The notes under the pieces: generated by a model
What the model was told of the DNA's origin: nothing
Databases searched by the model: none
What the model saw: the letters and a program-made list of their open reading frames with translations, nothing else
Shown here: positions 41,170 to 50,891 of the stretch, piece by piece
How the letters are laid out: each line of letters starts with the position of its first letter
How positions within the stretch are numbered: position 1 is the first letter of the stretch
Assembly (NCBI RefSeq): GCF_008064665.1
Contig: NZ_VRZA01000002.1
Coordinates: forward strand, 806,001-870,000
Reading direction: 5' to 3'
Length of the DNA stretch: 64,000 bases
DNA from: Parahaliea maris
Lineage (GTDB): Bacteria > Pseudomonadota > Gammaproteobacteria > Pseudomonadales > Halieaceae
Made by a program: the position numbers and the translations under genes

Positions 41170-41898
41170 ATGCTCTACTACCGGCAACGCGCCATTGACC
41201 AAATTGTCATACTCACCGGTGCCGGAATTTCTGCCGCATCGGGACTTTCCACCTTCCGCGACGCTGATGGACTCTGGGAAAATCACGACCCCATGGATAT
41301 CGCCACACCGGAGGCCTTTGCCCGTGATCCGGACCTGGTCTACCGCTTCTACAATGCCCGGCGCCAGCAACTGGAAGAGGTACAGGCCAACAGCGCCCAC
41401 TGTGCACTCGCGCGGCTGCAGCAGGCGCTGGGCGACAAGGTCTTCCTGGTCACCCAGAACGTGGACGACCTCCACGAGCGCGGTGGCAGCGAGCAGGTCT
41501 GCCACATGCACGGCGAATTGCGTTCCATGCTGTGCCAGCACTGCGGGCAGCGGCAGCCGGCCCCGCCCATTTTCGACGCCAGCACAGCGTGCCCTCATTG
41601 CGGGAAGAGCGGCGGGCTGCGACCCGACATCGTGTGGTTCGGGGAGATGCCCCATCACATGGACAGTATCGAGGCCCATCTGCACGGCTGCGATCTCTTT
41701 GTTGCCGTAGGTACCTCCGGGGCCGTTTATCCCGCTGCCGGATTCGTTCAGCTGGCCCGGGCTACGGGGGCGACTACCGTGGAGGTCAACCGTGAATTCA
41801 GTGACGTCGCCGGCTACTTTCACCACCACTACACCGGCTGTGCCACCGATCAACTGGGCCTGCTGGTGGATGAACTGCTGGCGGCGAGGGTGGGGTGA
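41170..41898 (+). CDS. cobB: NAD-dependent protein deacylase (sirtuin, CobB-type)
   Basis: A 242-residue Sir2 enzyme that removes lysine acyl groups with NAD. The NAD-binding GAGISAASGLSTFRD is at residues 17-31, the QNVDDLHERGG helix and catalytic His in CHMHGEL follow, and the zinc tetrad is CQHCG and CPHCG. FYNARRQQL contains the Tyr-x-x-Arg pair that in SIRT5 and CobB binds succinyl or malonyl groups, so desuccinylase activity is likely besides deacetylase. The start is ATG with no clear ribosome-binding site. Confidence 0.92.
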   Translation: MLYYRQRAIDQIVILTGAGISAASGLSTFRDADGLWENHDPMDIATPEAFARDPDLVYRFYNARRQQLEEVQANSAHCALARLQQALGDKVFLVTQNVDDLHERGGSEQVCHMHGELRSMLCQHCGQRQPAPPIFDASTACPHCGKSGGLRPDIVWFGEMPHHMDSIEAHLHGCDLFVAVGTSGAVYPAAGFVQLARATGATTVEVNREFSDVAGYFHHHYTGCATDQLGLLVDELLAARVG

Positions 41899-41922
41899 CG
41901 CCGACGCGCCAGGACTGCGGAG

Positions 41923-43071
41923 CTAGCTGGTACGAGGGCTGCTGGCCAGCCACACGGTAAAGCGCTGGTCGCTGCCCAGTATTTTCACTGCGGCAAAACT
42001 GCGCAGCAGGGCCGGTTTGTAGCGCAGGTGCCGGTTGGCCACCAGGCACAACTGACCGGCGCTCCCAAGATGCCGGGCGGCGTGGGCTAACAGGCGGCGG
42101 CCGGCGTAATCGTCCACCGTGTGTTGCAGGTGGAAAGGTGGGTTGCAGAGCACCAGGTCGGCTTGCTCTCCGAAATAGTCACGCAGGCCGTCGCCATGGT
42201 GGAACTCCGCGTCCTCGACTCGGTGCGGAAGCAGGCGGCGGAGGTTGTCCCGTGTCGAGGCTACGGCCATGGCCGATTCATCGCAGAACAGGACCCGGTC
42301 GGCCAACCCGGACGACAGGGCGGCAAGGCCCAGCACGCCGTTGCCGCAGGCCAGGTCAGTCACCCGCTGCACATGTTCGAGGCTGGACAGGGTCTCCAGT
42401 AGCAGGGCGCTGCCACCATCGAGCCGATCGCGGCTGAACACATTGGGCAGGGCGCGCAGTTCGCCACCCAGGGGCTGGCAGAAATAGCTGCTCCACGGGT
42501 CCGGTGCTTGCACACTCGCTGAACCTGCTCCACTGGCTGTCGCGGTGAACAGGCGCGCCTTGCGCTGGCCGCGGTGCCGCTCGGTGGGGCCAAGGTAGCG
42601 TTCCATCAGTCCGGCGGTGTGGGGAGAGAGGTGTTTGTCCATTCCCGCCACCAGCACCGGGGTGCCCGCGGGCATACATGCAGCAAGCCGGGCCAGCTGG
42701 AATTCAAAGAAAGCGAGTTGTTTCGGGACCCGCATCACCACCAGATTTGCTACGGGGGCATCGTCGGTACTCCAGTACAGCGTTGGCAGTGGCCGCCCGT
42801 TGTGCTGGCAGTTCTCTTCAAGTGCCAGTCTGCTCATGGCGGAGTCGGTCCACACTGCCGAGGCGGCGAGGGACAGGGCGAGGGCACCGTGATCGTCGTT
42901 GACCACCAGCACCCCGTCAGGGGGCGACTCACCATAGCGTTCGGCAACGGCCTCCAGCAACAGGCTGTCAGCGCTGCACCAGGCCTGCAGAGTCTCCTTA
43001 GGCCGAGCCGGGTAGCGTCTCAGCTCCGGTTCACCGAAGGGGGTAGAAAAGCGGGTGTCAGCCGCACTCAT
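41923..43071 (-). CDS. rlmG: 23S rRNA (guanine-1835-N2) methyltransferase RlmG
   Basis: A 382-residue class I methyltransferase made of two similar halves. The N-terminal half is degenerate, and the C-terminal half holds TDLACGNGVLGLAALSSG for SAM and NPPFHLQHTVDDYAG for catalysis (N-P-P-F). This fits RlmG, which methylates 23S rRNA G1835; RsmC is the close alternative, but the NPPFH-type motif and the partner position favour RlmG. It begins 6 bp after mltD and is the last gene of the gloB-mltD-rlmG operon. Confidence 0.85.
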   Translation of the reverse strand: MSAADTRFSTPFGEPELRRYPARPKETLQAWCSADSLLLEAVAERYGESPPDGVLVVNDDHGALALSLAASAVWTDSAMSRLALEENCQHNGRPLPTLYWSTDDAPVANLVVMRVPKQLAFFEFQLARLAACMPAGTPVLVAGMDKHLSPHTAGLMERYLGPTERHRGQRKARLFTATASGAGSASVQAPDPWSSYFCQPLGGELRALPNVFSRDRLDGGSALLLETLSSLEHVQRVTDLACGNGVLGLAALSSGLADRVLFCDESAMAVASTRDNLRRLLPHRVEDAEFHHGDGLRDYFGEQADLVLCNPPFHLQHTVDDYAGRRLLAHAARHLGSAGQLCLVANRHLRYKPALLRSFAAVKILGSDQRFTVWLASSPRTS

Positions 43072-43077
43072 CCACGT

Positions 43078-44460
43078 TCATCCGCTCTCGTCGCTGAGAT
43101 AGAGGGTCAGTTGCTGGCCGGGTTGCAGGTAGGCGCCTGGATCGAGCGAGTTCCAGCTGATGATGTCGGCGATGGAGACCTTGAAGCGCCCGGCAATCCG
43201 GTACAGGGAATCGCCCTGGCGAACCCGGTAGTCATGGCTGCGCGGAGTGGCCCCACCCCGCAGCGCCAGGCTGCCGGCCCACTGGTTGCCGCGGGGTATC
43301 AGGAGGGTGTCACCGGCGCGGATCAGGTTGCCGCGGACCTTGTTCACTTCCCGCAGCAGGCCGACTTCGGTATTGAACTTACGTGCAATCCGGATAAGGC
43401 TGTCGCCGCGCTCGATGCGATAGTGCTGCCACTGGACCCGGTCCTCGTCGCCCAGCTCGGCGACGCCGGCGGCAAAACGGGGCGCGGCTTCCGGGGGCAG
43501 CAGCAGCTCCTGGAGCTGGTTGGGCGCAGTAGCCCAGCGCAGCTGCCCCGGGTTCAGTGCCCGCAGCAGGCTTTCATCAACGCCAGCCAACTCGGCAGCT
43601 CGAGACAGCTCGATCTGGCCCCCGGTATCCGCCACCACAAAGGCGGGGTCGTTAGGCAGGGAGGGCAGGGTAACGTCGTAGCGTTCCGGGTCGCTGATGA
43701 TCGAGCTGAGAGCGAGCAGCTTGGGCACGTACTGGCGGGTTTCCCGCGGCAGGCTCAGCGACCAGTAGTCTGTGGGTTTGCCCTGGGACTGGTTGCGGCT
43801 GATGGCGCGGCTGACCCGGCCCTTGCCGGAGTTGTAAGCCGCCAGGGCCAGTAGCCAGTCGCCGTCAAAATCCGCCTGCAGTGACTCCAGGTAGTCCAGG
43901 GCCACTTCGGTGGAGGCGCGCACATCCTTGCGCCCGTCATACCACCAGTTACTGGTGAGGCCCAGGTGCCGGCCGGTGGCCGGCATGATCTGCCACAGCC
44001 CCACGGCGTGATCCGGTGAACGGGCAAAGGGGTCCATGGTGCTCTCTACCAGGGGTAGCAGGGCGATCTCCGCAGGCATGCCCCGGGCCTCGACCTCCCC
44101 CGCGATGTAGTAGAGATACAGGGCCGAACGCTCGGTCACCACGTCGAGGTAGGTGTCCTGCCGGAGAAAGGATTCCCTGGCCTGGGTGACCTGGGAATTC
44201 TCGGGGTGCTCCCAGCTGAACTGATCGCCCAGGCGCAGCCACAGGTCGGTGACCGGCTCCTCCACTGGCGGCGCGACGTCGGGGGCCTTGCCTCGCTTGG
44301 CCAGGCTGGGCTTTTTCTTCTTGGCCGGGGGGGTTACCTGCTGTTCCGGGGGCGTGCCACCCTTGCCGGCAACGGTTTCCGGTGGCAGCGTCTGACAGCC
44401 AGCCGCCAGGGCCAAGCTACAAACTACCGCAGATAGTCTTGGTATCGTATTGAAATTCAA
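43078..44460 (-). CDS. mltD: Membrane-bound lytic murein transglycosylase D
   Basis: A 460-residue lipoprotein. The signal ends in the lipobox LAAGC (Cys22), followed by a Pro/Lys-rich linker. The SLT domain carries the catalytic Glu in LLPLVESTMDPFA, then GLWQIMPATGRHLGL and LALAAYNSGKGRVSRAI. Two C-terminal LysM repeats follow (about residues 342-386 and 402-450, each with RxGDSLxRIA). It cleaves peptidoglycan with 1,6-anhydro ends and sits in the periplasm. It follows gloB by 15 bp, an order also seen in E. coli. Confidence 0.93.
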   Translation of the reverse strand: MNFNTIPRLSAVVCSLALAAGCQTLPPETVAGKGGTPPEQQVTPPAKKKKPSLAKRGKAPDVAPPVEEPVTDLWLRLGDQFSWEHPENSQVTQARESFLRQDTYLDVVTERSALYLYYIAGEVEARGMPAEIALLPLVESTMDPFARSPDHAVGLWQIMPATGRHLGLTSNWWYDGRKDVRASTEVALDYLESLQADFDGDWLLALAAYNSGKGRVSRAISRNQSQGKPTDYWSLSLPRETRQYVPKLLALSSIISDPERYDVTLPSLPNDPAFVVADTGGQIELSRAAELAGVDESLLRALNPGQLRWATAPNQLQELLLPPEAAPRFAAGVAELGDEDRVQWQHYRIERGDSLIRIARKFNTEVGLLREVNKVRGNLIRAGDTLLIPRGNQWAGSLALRGGATPRSHDYRVRQGDSLYRIAGRFKVSIADIISWNSLDPGAYLQPGQQLTLYLSDESG

Positions 44461-44475
44461 ATGTTTTCTACTTTT

Positions 44476-45252
44476 CTAGAAGTTGTCTTTCCAGGCTCGC
44501 ACTGTCGCAAAAACCGCCGCGGGGGCGGTTTCTTCCAGGCGTCCCTGCCGGCGCAGGGATTCCTGCAGGCCTGCGCTTTCACAGCGCATAAAGGGATTCG
44601 TGGACAGCTCGGTCCGCAGTTCCGAGGGAACCGTAGGGACTCCCGCCTCGCGGCTGGCTTCAGCCGCCTGTTGCCGCTCCAGCAGGGCCTGGTTATCCGG
44701 TTCGACGGCGCGGGCGAAGGCCAGGTTGGCCAGGGTGTATTCGTGGGCGCAGTACACCAGGGTAGCTGCCGGCAGGGAAGCCAGGCGCTGCAGGGATGCG
44801 TGCATCATCTCCGGGGTGCCCTCGAACAAGCGGCCGCAGCCTCCGGCGAACAGGGTGTCACCGCAGAACAGCACCGGCTGGCCCGTGGCCTCGCCGTCGT
44901 GAAAATAGGCAATGTGGTCCAGGGTGTGTCCGGGCACTTCGAGCACCCGGAAGGGTGCGCCCAGCACGGTGATTTCGTCGCCCGCACCGAGGCGCCGGGT
45001 GATCTGTTCAACCGTGGGGTTACGCGGTCCCCAGACCGGGATGTCGCGCCCGGCGAGCAGCGCCGGCAGCCCACCCACGTGATCAAAGTGGTGGTGGGTG
45101 ATGAGAATTCCCGCCAGGGTAAGTCCGCGTTCGGCCAGCACTTGCTGTACCGGGGCGGCGTCACCGGGGTCTACCACGACGGCTTCGGAGCCGTTGTCGA
45201 GGAGCCAGATGTAATTGTCGTTGAACGCCGGGATGGGCGAAATTGAAAGCAT
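44476..45252 (-). CDS. gloB: Hydroxyacylglutathione hydrolase (glyoxalase II)
   Basis: A 258-residue metallo-beta-lactamase-fold enzyme that hydrolyses S-D-lactoylglutathione to D-lactate and glutathione. The metal motif is ITHHHFDHVGG near residue 52; further ligands are in VPGHTLDHIAYF, LFCGDTLFAGGCGR and YCAHEYTLANL. The C-terminal arginine/lysine substrate region FMRCES is present. Its start is only 35 bp from the divergent yafS-type gene, so the two promoters must overlap. Confidence 0.95.
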   Translation of the reverse strand: MLSISPIPAFNDNYIWLLDNGSEAVVVDPGDAAPVQQVLAERGLTLAGILITHHHFDHVGGLPALLAGRDIPVWGPRNPTVEQITRRLGAGDEITVLGAPFRVLEVPGHTLDHIAYFHDGEATGQPVLFCGDTLFAGGCGRLFEGTPEMMHASLQRLASLPAATLVYCAHEYTLANLAFARAVEPDNQALLERQQAAEASREAGVPTVPSELRTELSTNPFMRCESAGLQESLRRQGRLEETAPAAVFATVRAWKDNF

Positions 45253-45287
45253 GGTGCACCGTTCAATTGAGCTGAAAATCCAGTACT

Positions 45288-46124
45288 ATGGACGCACTGT
45301 ACGCACCCCGCCGGGGCCTCATGCGCCAGGCTTATGACCGCGCATCGGGGAAAGAGTTTAACGAGATTTTGACTGAACTGGAAACCTGGTACCGGACGCC
45401 CAAGGGGCAGTACCTGCTGGCGTGCCTCGAGGCGAGGCTGGCAGGCGAGCTGGACACTGCTTTTGGCTACCACCTCGCCCAGGTGGCCGTGACCGGCTGC
45501 CACCCGCTGTTCGACAGCAGCCCCATACGCCACCGGATTTACATCGCCAGCGAGGAAGGACCCAGTGTCGGGCTGCGGGCAGACGCCGATGAACTGCCCC
45601 TGGCCAGTGACAGCGTCGATGTGCTGATTGCCTTTCACAGCCTGGAATTCTGTGACAACCCGCATCAGGCGCTGCGCGAGATGCACCGGGTACTGACGCC
45701 CCAGGGGCACCTGTTTATCGTGGGCTTCAATCCGGTCAGCCTGCCGGGGCTGGGCATGGCGATTCGGGCCCGCAGTGGCTCCCCCCTGTGGCGCAGCCGC
45801 CGCAGCCTGACGACCTGGCGCCTGAACGACTGGCTCAGCCTGCTGGGGCTGGAGGTGGAAAACGTCCAGCACTGCTATGCCCTGGCCCCGCTGGGAAAGG
45901 GCCGCCTGCGTGACACCATCGAACGTTGCAATGCCTGGAGCACCCGTCACGGACTCCCGGTTGGCGGCGTCTACGTCGTGCACGCAATGAAGCAGGTGGC
46001 CGGGCAGGTGCGCCCGCTGCAGCGTGCTCGCAGTGCCCGTCTTATCGACCTCGCCGTACCGAAACCCGCACCGACGCCGCGTCCCGCCGCCACACCGAGA
46101 TCCAAAGGAGACACCGCTGCTTGA
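45288..46124 (+). CDS. yafS: YafS-like class I SAM-dependent methyltransferase
   Basis: A 278-residue methyltransferase-fold protein with a degenerate SAM site ([37 protein letters not shown]) and the YafS-like [14 protein letters not shown]. It occupies the YafS position between gloB and rnhA, as in E. coli. The target is unknown. A -10-like TACTAT ends at the ATG at 45288, so the true start may be the in-frame ATG at 45321 (MRQAYDR). The C-terminus is a Pro/Ala-rich tail. The rnhA TTG overlaps its stop. Confidence 0.8.
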   Translation: MDALYAPRRGLMRQAYDRASGKEFNEILTELETWYRTPKGQYLLACLEARLAGELDTAFGYHLAQVAVTGCHPLFDSSPIRHRIYIASEEGPSVGLRADADELPLASDSVDVLIAFHSLEFCDNPHQALREMHRVLTPQGHLFIVGFNPVSLPGLGMAIRARSGSPLWRSRRSLTTWRLNDWLSLLGLEVENVQHCYALAPLGKGRLRDTIERCNAWSTRHGLPVGGVYVVHAMKQVAGQVRPLQRARSARLIDLAVPKPAPTPRPAATPRSKGDTAA

Positions 46125-46558
46125 AAGCTGTAGAAATTTTTACCGACGGCGCCTGCCGGGGAAACCCGGGGCCCGGCGGCTGGGGCGCCTTGTTGCGCTT
46201 CCAGGGACGTGAGAAAGAACTCTATGGCGGTGAACCCGCCACCACCAACAACCGGATGGAACTCACTGCTGCCATCGAGGGCCTGCGGGCACTCAAGGAG
46301 CCCTGTACCGTCACCCTCACCACGGACTCCGTCTATGTACGCGACGGCATCACCAAGTGGCTGGCGAACTGGAAGGCCAAAAACTGGAAGACTGCGGCGC
46401 GCAAACCAGTGAAAAACGAAGACCTGTGGCGAGACCTGGACGAGCAGAACCAGCGTCACCAGGTCAAATGGCACTGGGTGAAGGGGCACAGTGGCCACCG
46501 GGAGAACGAGATAGCCGACCAACTGGCCAATCGCGGCATTGACGAGATGAAAGCATGA
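46121..46558 (+). CDS. rnhA: Ribonuclease HI
   Basis: A 145-residue enzyme that degrades RNA in RNA-DNA hybrids. The catalytic acids are seen in [16 protein letters not shown] (Asp8), [11 protein letters not shown] (Glu), [11 protein letters not shown] (Asp) and [10 protein letters not shown] (Asp). The start is TTG at 46121, overlapping the yafS stop and lying 10 bp after AAAGGAG; no ATG lies upstream in frame close enough to give family-like sequence. It overlaps dnaQ by 4 bp, so all three genes are coupled. Confidence 0.93.
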   Translation: MKAVEIFTDGACRGNPGPGGWGALLRFQGREKELYGGEPATTNNRMELTAAIEGLRALKEPCTVTLTTDSVYVRDGITKWLANWKAKNWKTAARKPVKNEDLWRDLDEQNQRHQVKWHWVKGHSGHRENEIADQLANRGIDEMKA

Positions 46559-47277
46559 GACAAATCGTACTGGATACCGAGACCACCGGCCTGGAAGCCA
46601 GCCAGGGTCACCGGATTATCGAAATCGGCTGCGTGGAACTGGTGAACCGGCGCCTGACCGGCAACCACTACCACCAGTACATCAACCCCGAACGGGAAGT
46701 GGACCAGGGCGCAATCGAAGTCCACGGCATTACCAACGAGTTCCTCAAGGACAAGCCGGTCTTCGCGCGGATTGCAGAGGAATTCATGGAGTTCGTCACC
46801 GGTGCGGAGCTGGTGATCCACAACGCGGCCTTCGATATCGGCTTCCTCAACGCCGAGTTGCAGCGCCTCGACGGCAGCCTGCCGGATGTCGATACGGTCT
46901 GTACCGTGGTCGACAGCCTCACCATGGCGCGCAAGAAACACCCCGGCCAGCGCAACACCCTGGACGCCCTGTGTACCCGCTACATGGTAGACAACTCCCA
47001 GCGGGACCTGCACGGCGCATTGCTCGATGCCGAAATCCTGGCGGACGTGTACCTGGCCATGACCGGCGGGCAAACCACCTTTGCCCTGTCAGACCAGGAC
47101 GGCGATGGCGAAGGCGGTGGCCGTAGCGGCGAGGGTATTCGACGCCTGGCAAGCGGGCGCCAGCCATTGCCGGTTACCGGGGTGAGCGAGGCCGAAATCG
47201 CCGCGCACGAAGCGCAACTGGAAGCGATTGCCGCCAGCAGTGGCGGTAAGGTGTTGTGGCGGGAACTTTACGGCTGA
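46555..47277 (+). CDS. dnaQ: DNA polymerase III epsilon subunit (proofreading exonuclease)
   Basis: A 240-residue DEDDh 3'-5' exonuclease. Exo I is [10 protein letters not shown] near residue 5, Exo II is [15 protein letters not shown] near 92, and Exo III is [18 protein letters not shown] with the catalytic His. A C-terminal segment (about 175-240) would bind the polymerase alpha subunit. The ATG overlaps the rnhA stop. The rnhA-dnaQ pairing is normal for gammaproteobacteria, although in E. coli the two are divergent. Confidence 0.96.
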   Translation: MRQIVLDTETTGLEASQGHRIIEIGCVELVNRRLTGNHYHQYINPEREVDQGAIEVHGITNEFLKDKPVFARIAEEFMEFVTGAELVIHNAAFDIGFLNAELQRLDGSLPDVDTVCTVVDSLTMARKKHPGQRNTLDALCTRYMVDNSQRDLHGALLDAEILADVYLAMTGGQTTFALSDQDGDGEGGGRSGEGIRRLASGRQPLPVTGVSEAEIAAHEAQLEAIAASSGGKVLWRELYG

Positions 47278-47319
47278 GGTAGCGGGCCACGATAACTTGC
47301 GGGCCCGCCTCAATCCGGT

Positions 47320-48825
47320 TCAGATAAACAGCGCTACGCAGGCGAAACCGACACCGCCCAGCACCAGGGTGTAGGGCGCCGCCATGACCACCATGCGGCC
47401 GTAGGACAAGCGGATCAGCGGAGCCAGGGCCGAGGTCAGCAGGAACAGGAAGGCCGCCTGACCGTTCGGGGTCGCCACGCTGGGCAGGTTGGTGCCGGTA
47501 TTAATGGCTACCGCCAGGTGGTCGAACTCTTCACGGGTGATGGTGCCGGCATCCAGCGCCGCTTTCACTTCGTTAATGTAGACCGTGGCCACGAACACGT
47601 TGTCGCTGATCATCGACAGAATGCCATTGGCCAGGAAGAACATGGGCGGACGGATGCCCGCATCCATGGCCAGCACAGCGTCGATGACCGGTGTGAACAG
47701 GTGCTGTTCGTGGATCACGGCGACAATGGCAAAGAACACCACCAGCAGGGCGGTGAAGGGCAGGGCCTCCTCGAAGGCGTGCCCCAGCTGGTGCTCGTCG
47801 ATGATGCCGTTGAAGGCCGTGAGCAGCACAATCACCATCAGGCCGATCAGGCCCACGGCGGCCCAGTGGAAGGCCAGGGCCACCACCAGTAGCACGGCCA
47901 CCAGGCTCTGTACCAGCAGGCGCGCATTCATGCGGGAATTGCGGTGTGCCTCCTCGCTGCGCTGGAATTCCTCCAGTACATGGCGAACGTTGGCGGGCAA
48001 CTTGGCGCCGTAGCCGAATTTTCCGGTCATCTCCAGCACCACACAGGTAGCAAGACCGCACACCAGTACCGGCATGGTCACCGGCGCCATGATGGCGACA
48101 AAGTGGCCGAAGCTCCAGCCGGCCACCGTGGCAATCAGCAGGTTCTGGGGCTCGCCCACCAGGGTGCAGACACCCCCCAGGGCGGTACCCACGGCGCCGT
48201 GCATCAGCAGGCTGCGCAGGAAGGCGCGGAAGTCCTCGAGATCCTCGCGGCTGTGCTCCTGCACGGACTGGTCGTCGGCGTGGTCGTGGTCGTCGTGGTG
48301 CATCTGCTTGCCCGAGGCCACTTTGTGGTACACCGCGTAGAAGCCCACGCCGACGCTGATCAGCACTGCGGTCACCGTCAGCGCATCGAGGAAGGCGGAC
48401 AGGAACGCAGCGACAAAGGAAAACATCAGCGACAGGGCGACCTTGGATTTCACCCGCAGCAGGATCTTGGTGAACACAAAGAGCAGGAGCTCTTTCATGA
48501 AATAGATGCCGGCCACCATGAACATCAGGAGCAGGATGACCTCGAAGTTGGCCAGGGCCTCATGGTACACCGACTCCGGTGACGCCATGCCTAGGATCAC
48601 GGCCTCGATGGCCAGCAGACCGCCGGGTTGCAGGGGATAGCAGCGCAGGGCCAGTGCCAGGGTGAAGATGAACTCGCCGATCAGTATCCAGCCCGTGACA
48701 AAGGGACCCAGGACATACAGGAACAGGGGATTCAGTACCAGGAAGGCGACGATGGTTTTCTTATACCACTCGGGGGAGGGCCCGAGAAAATTCTTCCAAA
48801 GGGCGGAGGTTACCGACTCAGTCAT
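47320..48825 (-). CDS. nhaB: Na+/H+ antiporter NhaB
   Basis: A 501-residue inner-membrane antiporter, close to the 513 residues of E. coli NhaB. Characteristic regions are [21 protein letters not shown] at the N-terminus, [35 protein letters not shown], and [15 protein letters not shown]...[20 protein letters not shown]. It has about 12 membrane segments. A His/Asp-rich loop ([11 protein letters not shown]) near residue 176 is unusual and could bind metal. It exports sodium in exchange for protons, expected in a marine organism. Confidence 0.95.
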   Translation of the reverse strand: MTESVTSALWKNFLGPSPEWYKKTIVAFLVLNPLFLYVLGPFVTGWILIGEFIFTLALALRCYPLQPGGLLAIEAVILGMASPESVYHEALANFEVILLLMFMVAGIYFMKELLLFVFTKILLRVKSKVALSLMFSFVAAFLSAFLDALTVTAVLISVGVGFYAVYHKVASGKQMHHDDHDHADDQSVQEHSREDLEDFRAFLRSLLMHGAVGTALGGVCTLVGEPQNLLIATVAGWSFGHFVAIMAPVTMPVLVCGLATCVVLEMTGKFGYGAKLPANVRHVLEEFQRSEEAHRNSRMNARLLVQSLVAVLLVVALAFHWAAVGLIGLMVIVLLTAFNGIIDEHQLGHAFEEALPFTALLVVFFAIVAVIHEQHLFTPVIDAVLAMDAGIRPPMFFLANGILSMISDNVFVATVYINEVKAALDAGTITREEFDHLAVAINTGTNLPSVATPNGQAAFLFLLTSALAPLIRLSYGRMVVMAAPYTLVLGGVGFACVALFI

Positions 48826-48998
48826 AACGCGCTTACAGCCATACCAGGAATTTCAGCGAAGCATTCTACGTTAATAATTGACAAGGAGAACAGCTTTACC
48901 GGGCCAGTTGCCCCTGATATAAGTGAGCGACCTTGCCCGGTCCGGAGTGGGGGCATACCATAGCCGGTCCATTGAATTGCAGATAATACCGGGCCCGC

Positions 48999-49811
48999 AT
49001 GTTTCGACTGGACAACCAGCCCCCCGAGCGCCGCGAAGGCGCACTTCTCATTGTATTCCAGGAAGGTGAGCTACTCAGCGACCTGCGCTCGCCGCTGGCC
49101 TGCCTGCTGGCCGAGGAAGACCTGCACAGCTTTCGCTGGATCGTGCTGCGGGAACAGTTCCTGGGGTACTGGGAGGACCGCCCCTGTTACGCCGTTGAGA
49201 TCGACAGCGCCCATGCGCTGGACCCGATGCGGTTTCAGCGCGGCAACCTCTACAGTATTCTGGGTCGGGTAGAGGATCCACTATTTGCCCTGGCCGGCCG
49301 CGCTGCCCAGCTGCTCGATTGGGAACGCGACCACCAGTTCTGTGGCCGTTGTGGTCGCCCGATGGAGCTGGACACCGCGGAGCGCGCCATGCGTTGCCGC
49401 CCCTGCCGCATCATCAACTACCCGCGCATCTCGCCCTGCATCATTGTGCTGGTCACCCGGGGGGAGGAGTTGCTGCTGGCTCGAAACGCGAATTTTCCTC
49501 GTCCCATGTACAGCACCCTGGCCGGGTTTATCGAGGCGGGAGAAACCGCGGAAGATACCCTGGTGCGTGAAGTGAAGGAGGAGGTGGGTGTGGACGTAGA
49601 CAATCTGCGTTACTTCCGCTCCCAGAGCTGGCCCTTTCCGGGGCAGTTGATGCTCGGATTTTTTGCCGACTATACCGGTGGCGACATTGTCTGCGACCCC
49701 ACTGAAATCGCCGATGCCCGCTGGTTCCATTACCGTGAACTGCCCCAGGTACCGCCGCCGAGCTCGGTGGCGGGGCAGTTGATTCAGCACTACGTCAATT
49801 CCTTTAACTGA
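48999..49811 (+). CDS. nudC: NAD(+) diphosphatase / NADH pyrophosphatase
   Basis: A 270-residue Nudix protein. The zinc ribbon is CGRCGRPMEL...MRCRPCR near residues 114-138, the NudC signature region YPRISPCIIVLV follows, and the Nudix box is GFIEAGETAEDTLVREVKEE with the downstream SQSWPFPGQLMLGF typical of NADH-specific members. It cleaves NADH to NMNH and AMP and can remove NAD caps from RNA. It lies 21 bp before sohB. Confidence 0.95.
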   Translation: MFRLDNQPPERREGALLIVFQEGELLSDLRSPLACLLAEEDLHSFRWIVLREQFLGYWEDRPCYAVEIDSAHALDPMRFQRGNLYSILGRVEDPLFALAGRAAQLLDWERDHQFCGRCGRPMELDTAERAMRCRPCRIINYPRISPCIIVLVTRGEELLLARNANFPRPMYSTLAGFIEAGETAEDTLVREVKEEVGVDVDNLRYFRSQSWPFPGQLMLGFFADYTGGDIVCDPTEIADARWFHYRELPQVPPPSSVAGQLIQHYVNSFN

Positions 49812-49832
49812 TATTTACAGGCGGAAAACACC

Positions 49833-50891
49833 TTGGAATTTGTTTCGCAATACGGCCTCTTTCTCGCCCAGTCGGTCACTGTGGTCATCGCTATTCTCAT
49901 CGTGGTCGGGGGCGTAATCGCCCTCGGCCAGCGCCAGCGGACCGAGCGCGACGGCCATATCGAGGTACGCCACCTCAACGAGCGCTACCGCCGCATGGGC
50001 GAGGCACTGCATGAGGCCGTCGCCGACAAACACGCGGTAAAGGCGGAGCACAAGGCGGAAAAGAAAGCGGAAAAGGCCCGGGACAAGGCCGCTAAAAAGG
50101 CGGCAAAGCAGGGCAAAGAGGGCGATAACAAAGACGACAAGCCGCGCCTGTACTGCCTGCATTTCCACGGCGACCTCAAGGCCAGTGCCACCGAACACCT
50201 GCGCGAGGAAATCTCCACGGTGCTGTCACAGGTGCGGGACAATGATGCCGTCCTGCTGCGCCTGGAGAGCCCCGGCGGCATGGTGCACGGCTACGGCCTC
50301 GCCGCCAGCCAGCTGGAGCGAATCCGGGCAGCCGGTGTCGAGTTGACCGTCGCGGTGGACAAGGTTGCCGCCAGCGGAGGCTACATGATGGCCTGTGTGG
50401 CCAGCCGTATCATCGCGGCGCCTTTCGCCGTGATCGGTTCGATCGGCGTGCTCGCCCAGTTGCCCAATTTCCATCGCCTGCTGAAAAAGCACGATGTCGA
50501 TTTCGAGCTGCTCACTGCCGGTGAGTTCAAGCGCACCTTGACCTTGTTTGGCGAAAATACCGACAAGGGCAGGGAGAAATTCCAGGAGGAACTGGAAATT
50601 ACCCACCAGCTGTTCAAGGATTTCATCCGCCAGCAGCGCCCGTCCCTGGATGTCGACAAGGTTGCCACCGGCGAAGTGTGGTACGGGCGCAACGCGCTGG
50701 AGGAGGGCCTGATCGACGCCCTGCAGACCAGCGATGACTTCGTGCAGGAACACCTCAAGGACTGGGACGTGTACGAGGTGCGTTACGTGCAGCGCAAGCA
50801 CTGGCAGGAGAAACTCGGTGTTGCCGCCGAGGGCGCGGTGGAACGCAGCCTGCTGCGCTGGCTCCAGCGCAGCAGTGGCCCCCATTACTGA
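49833..50891 (+). CDS. sohB: Inner-membrane serine protease SohB
   Basis: A 352-residue S49-family protease. One N-terminal membrane helix (LFLAQSVTVVIAILIVVGGVIAL) is followed by a Lys/Glu/Ala-rich coiled linker (about residues 67-107). The protease domain has the catalytic Ser in VAASGGYMMACV and the general-base Lys in the downstream FELLTAGEFKRTLT region. The start appears to be TTG at 49833, preceded by AGGCGGA. E. coli SohB is a multicopy suppressor of htrA loss. Confidence 0.92.
   Translation: MEFVSQYGLFLAQSVTVVIAILIVVGGVIALGQRQRTERDGHIEVRHLNERYRRMGEALHEAVADKHAVKAEHKAEKKAEKARDKAAKKAAKQGKEGDNKDDKPRLYCLHFHGDLKASATEHLREEISTVLSQVRDNDAVLLRLESPGGMVHGYGLAASQLERIRAAGVELTVAVDKVAASGGYMMACVASRIIAAPFAVIGSIGVLAQLPNFHRLLKKHDVDFELLTAGEFKRTLTLFGENTDKGREKFQEELEITHQLFKDFIRQQRPSLDVDKVATGEVWYGRNALEEGLIDALQTSDDFVQEHLKDWDVYEVRYVQRKHWQEKLGVAAEGAVERSLLRWLQRSSGPHY

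Noticed and set aside
47282-47308. Hairpin GCGGGCC/GGCCCGC between dnaQ and nhaB
   Set aside because: Stem of 7 bp with a 13-base loop and no T-run; too weak to call a terminator.
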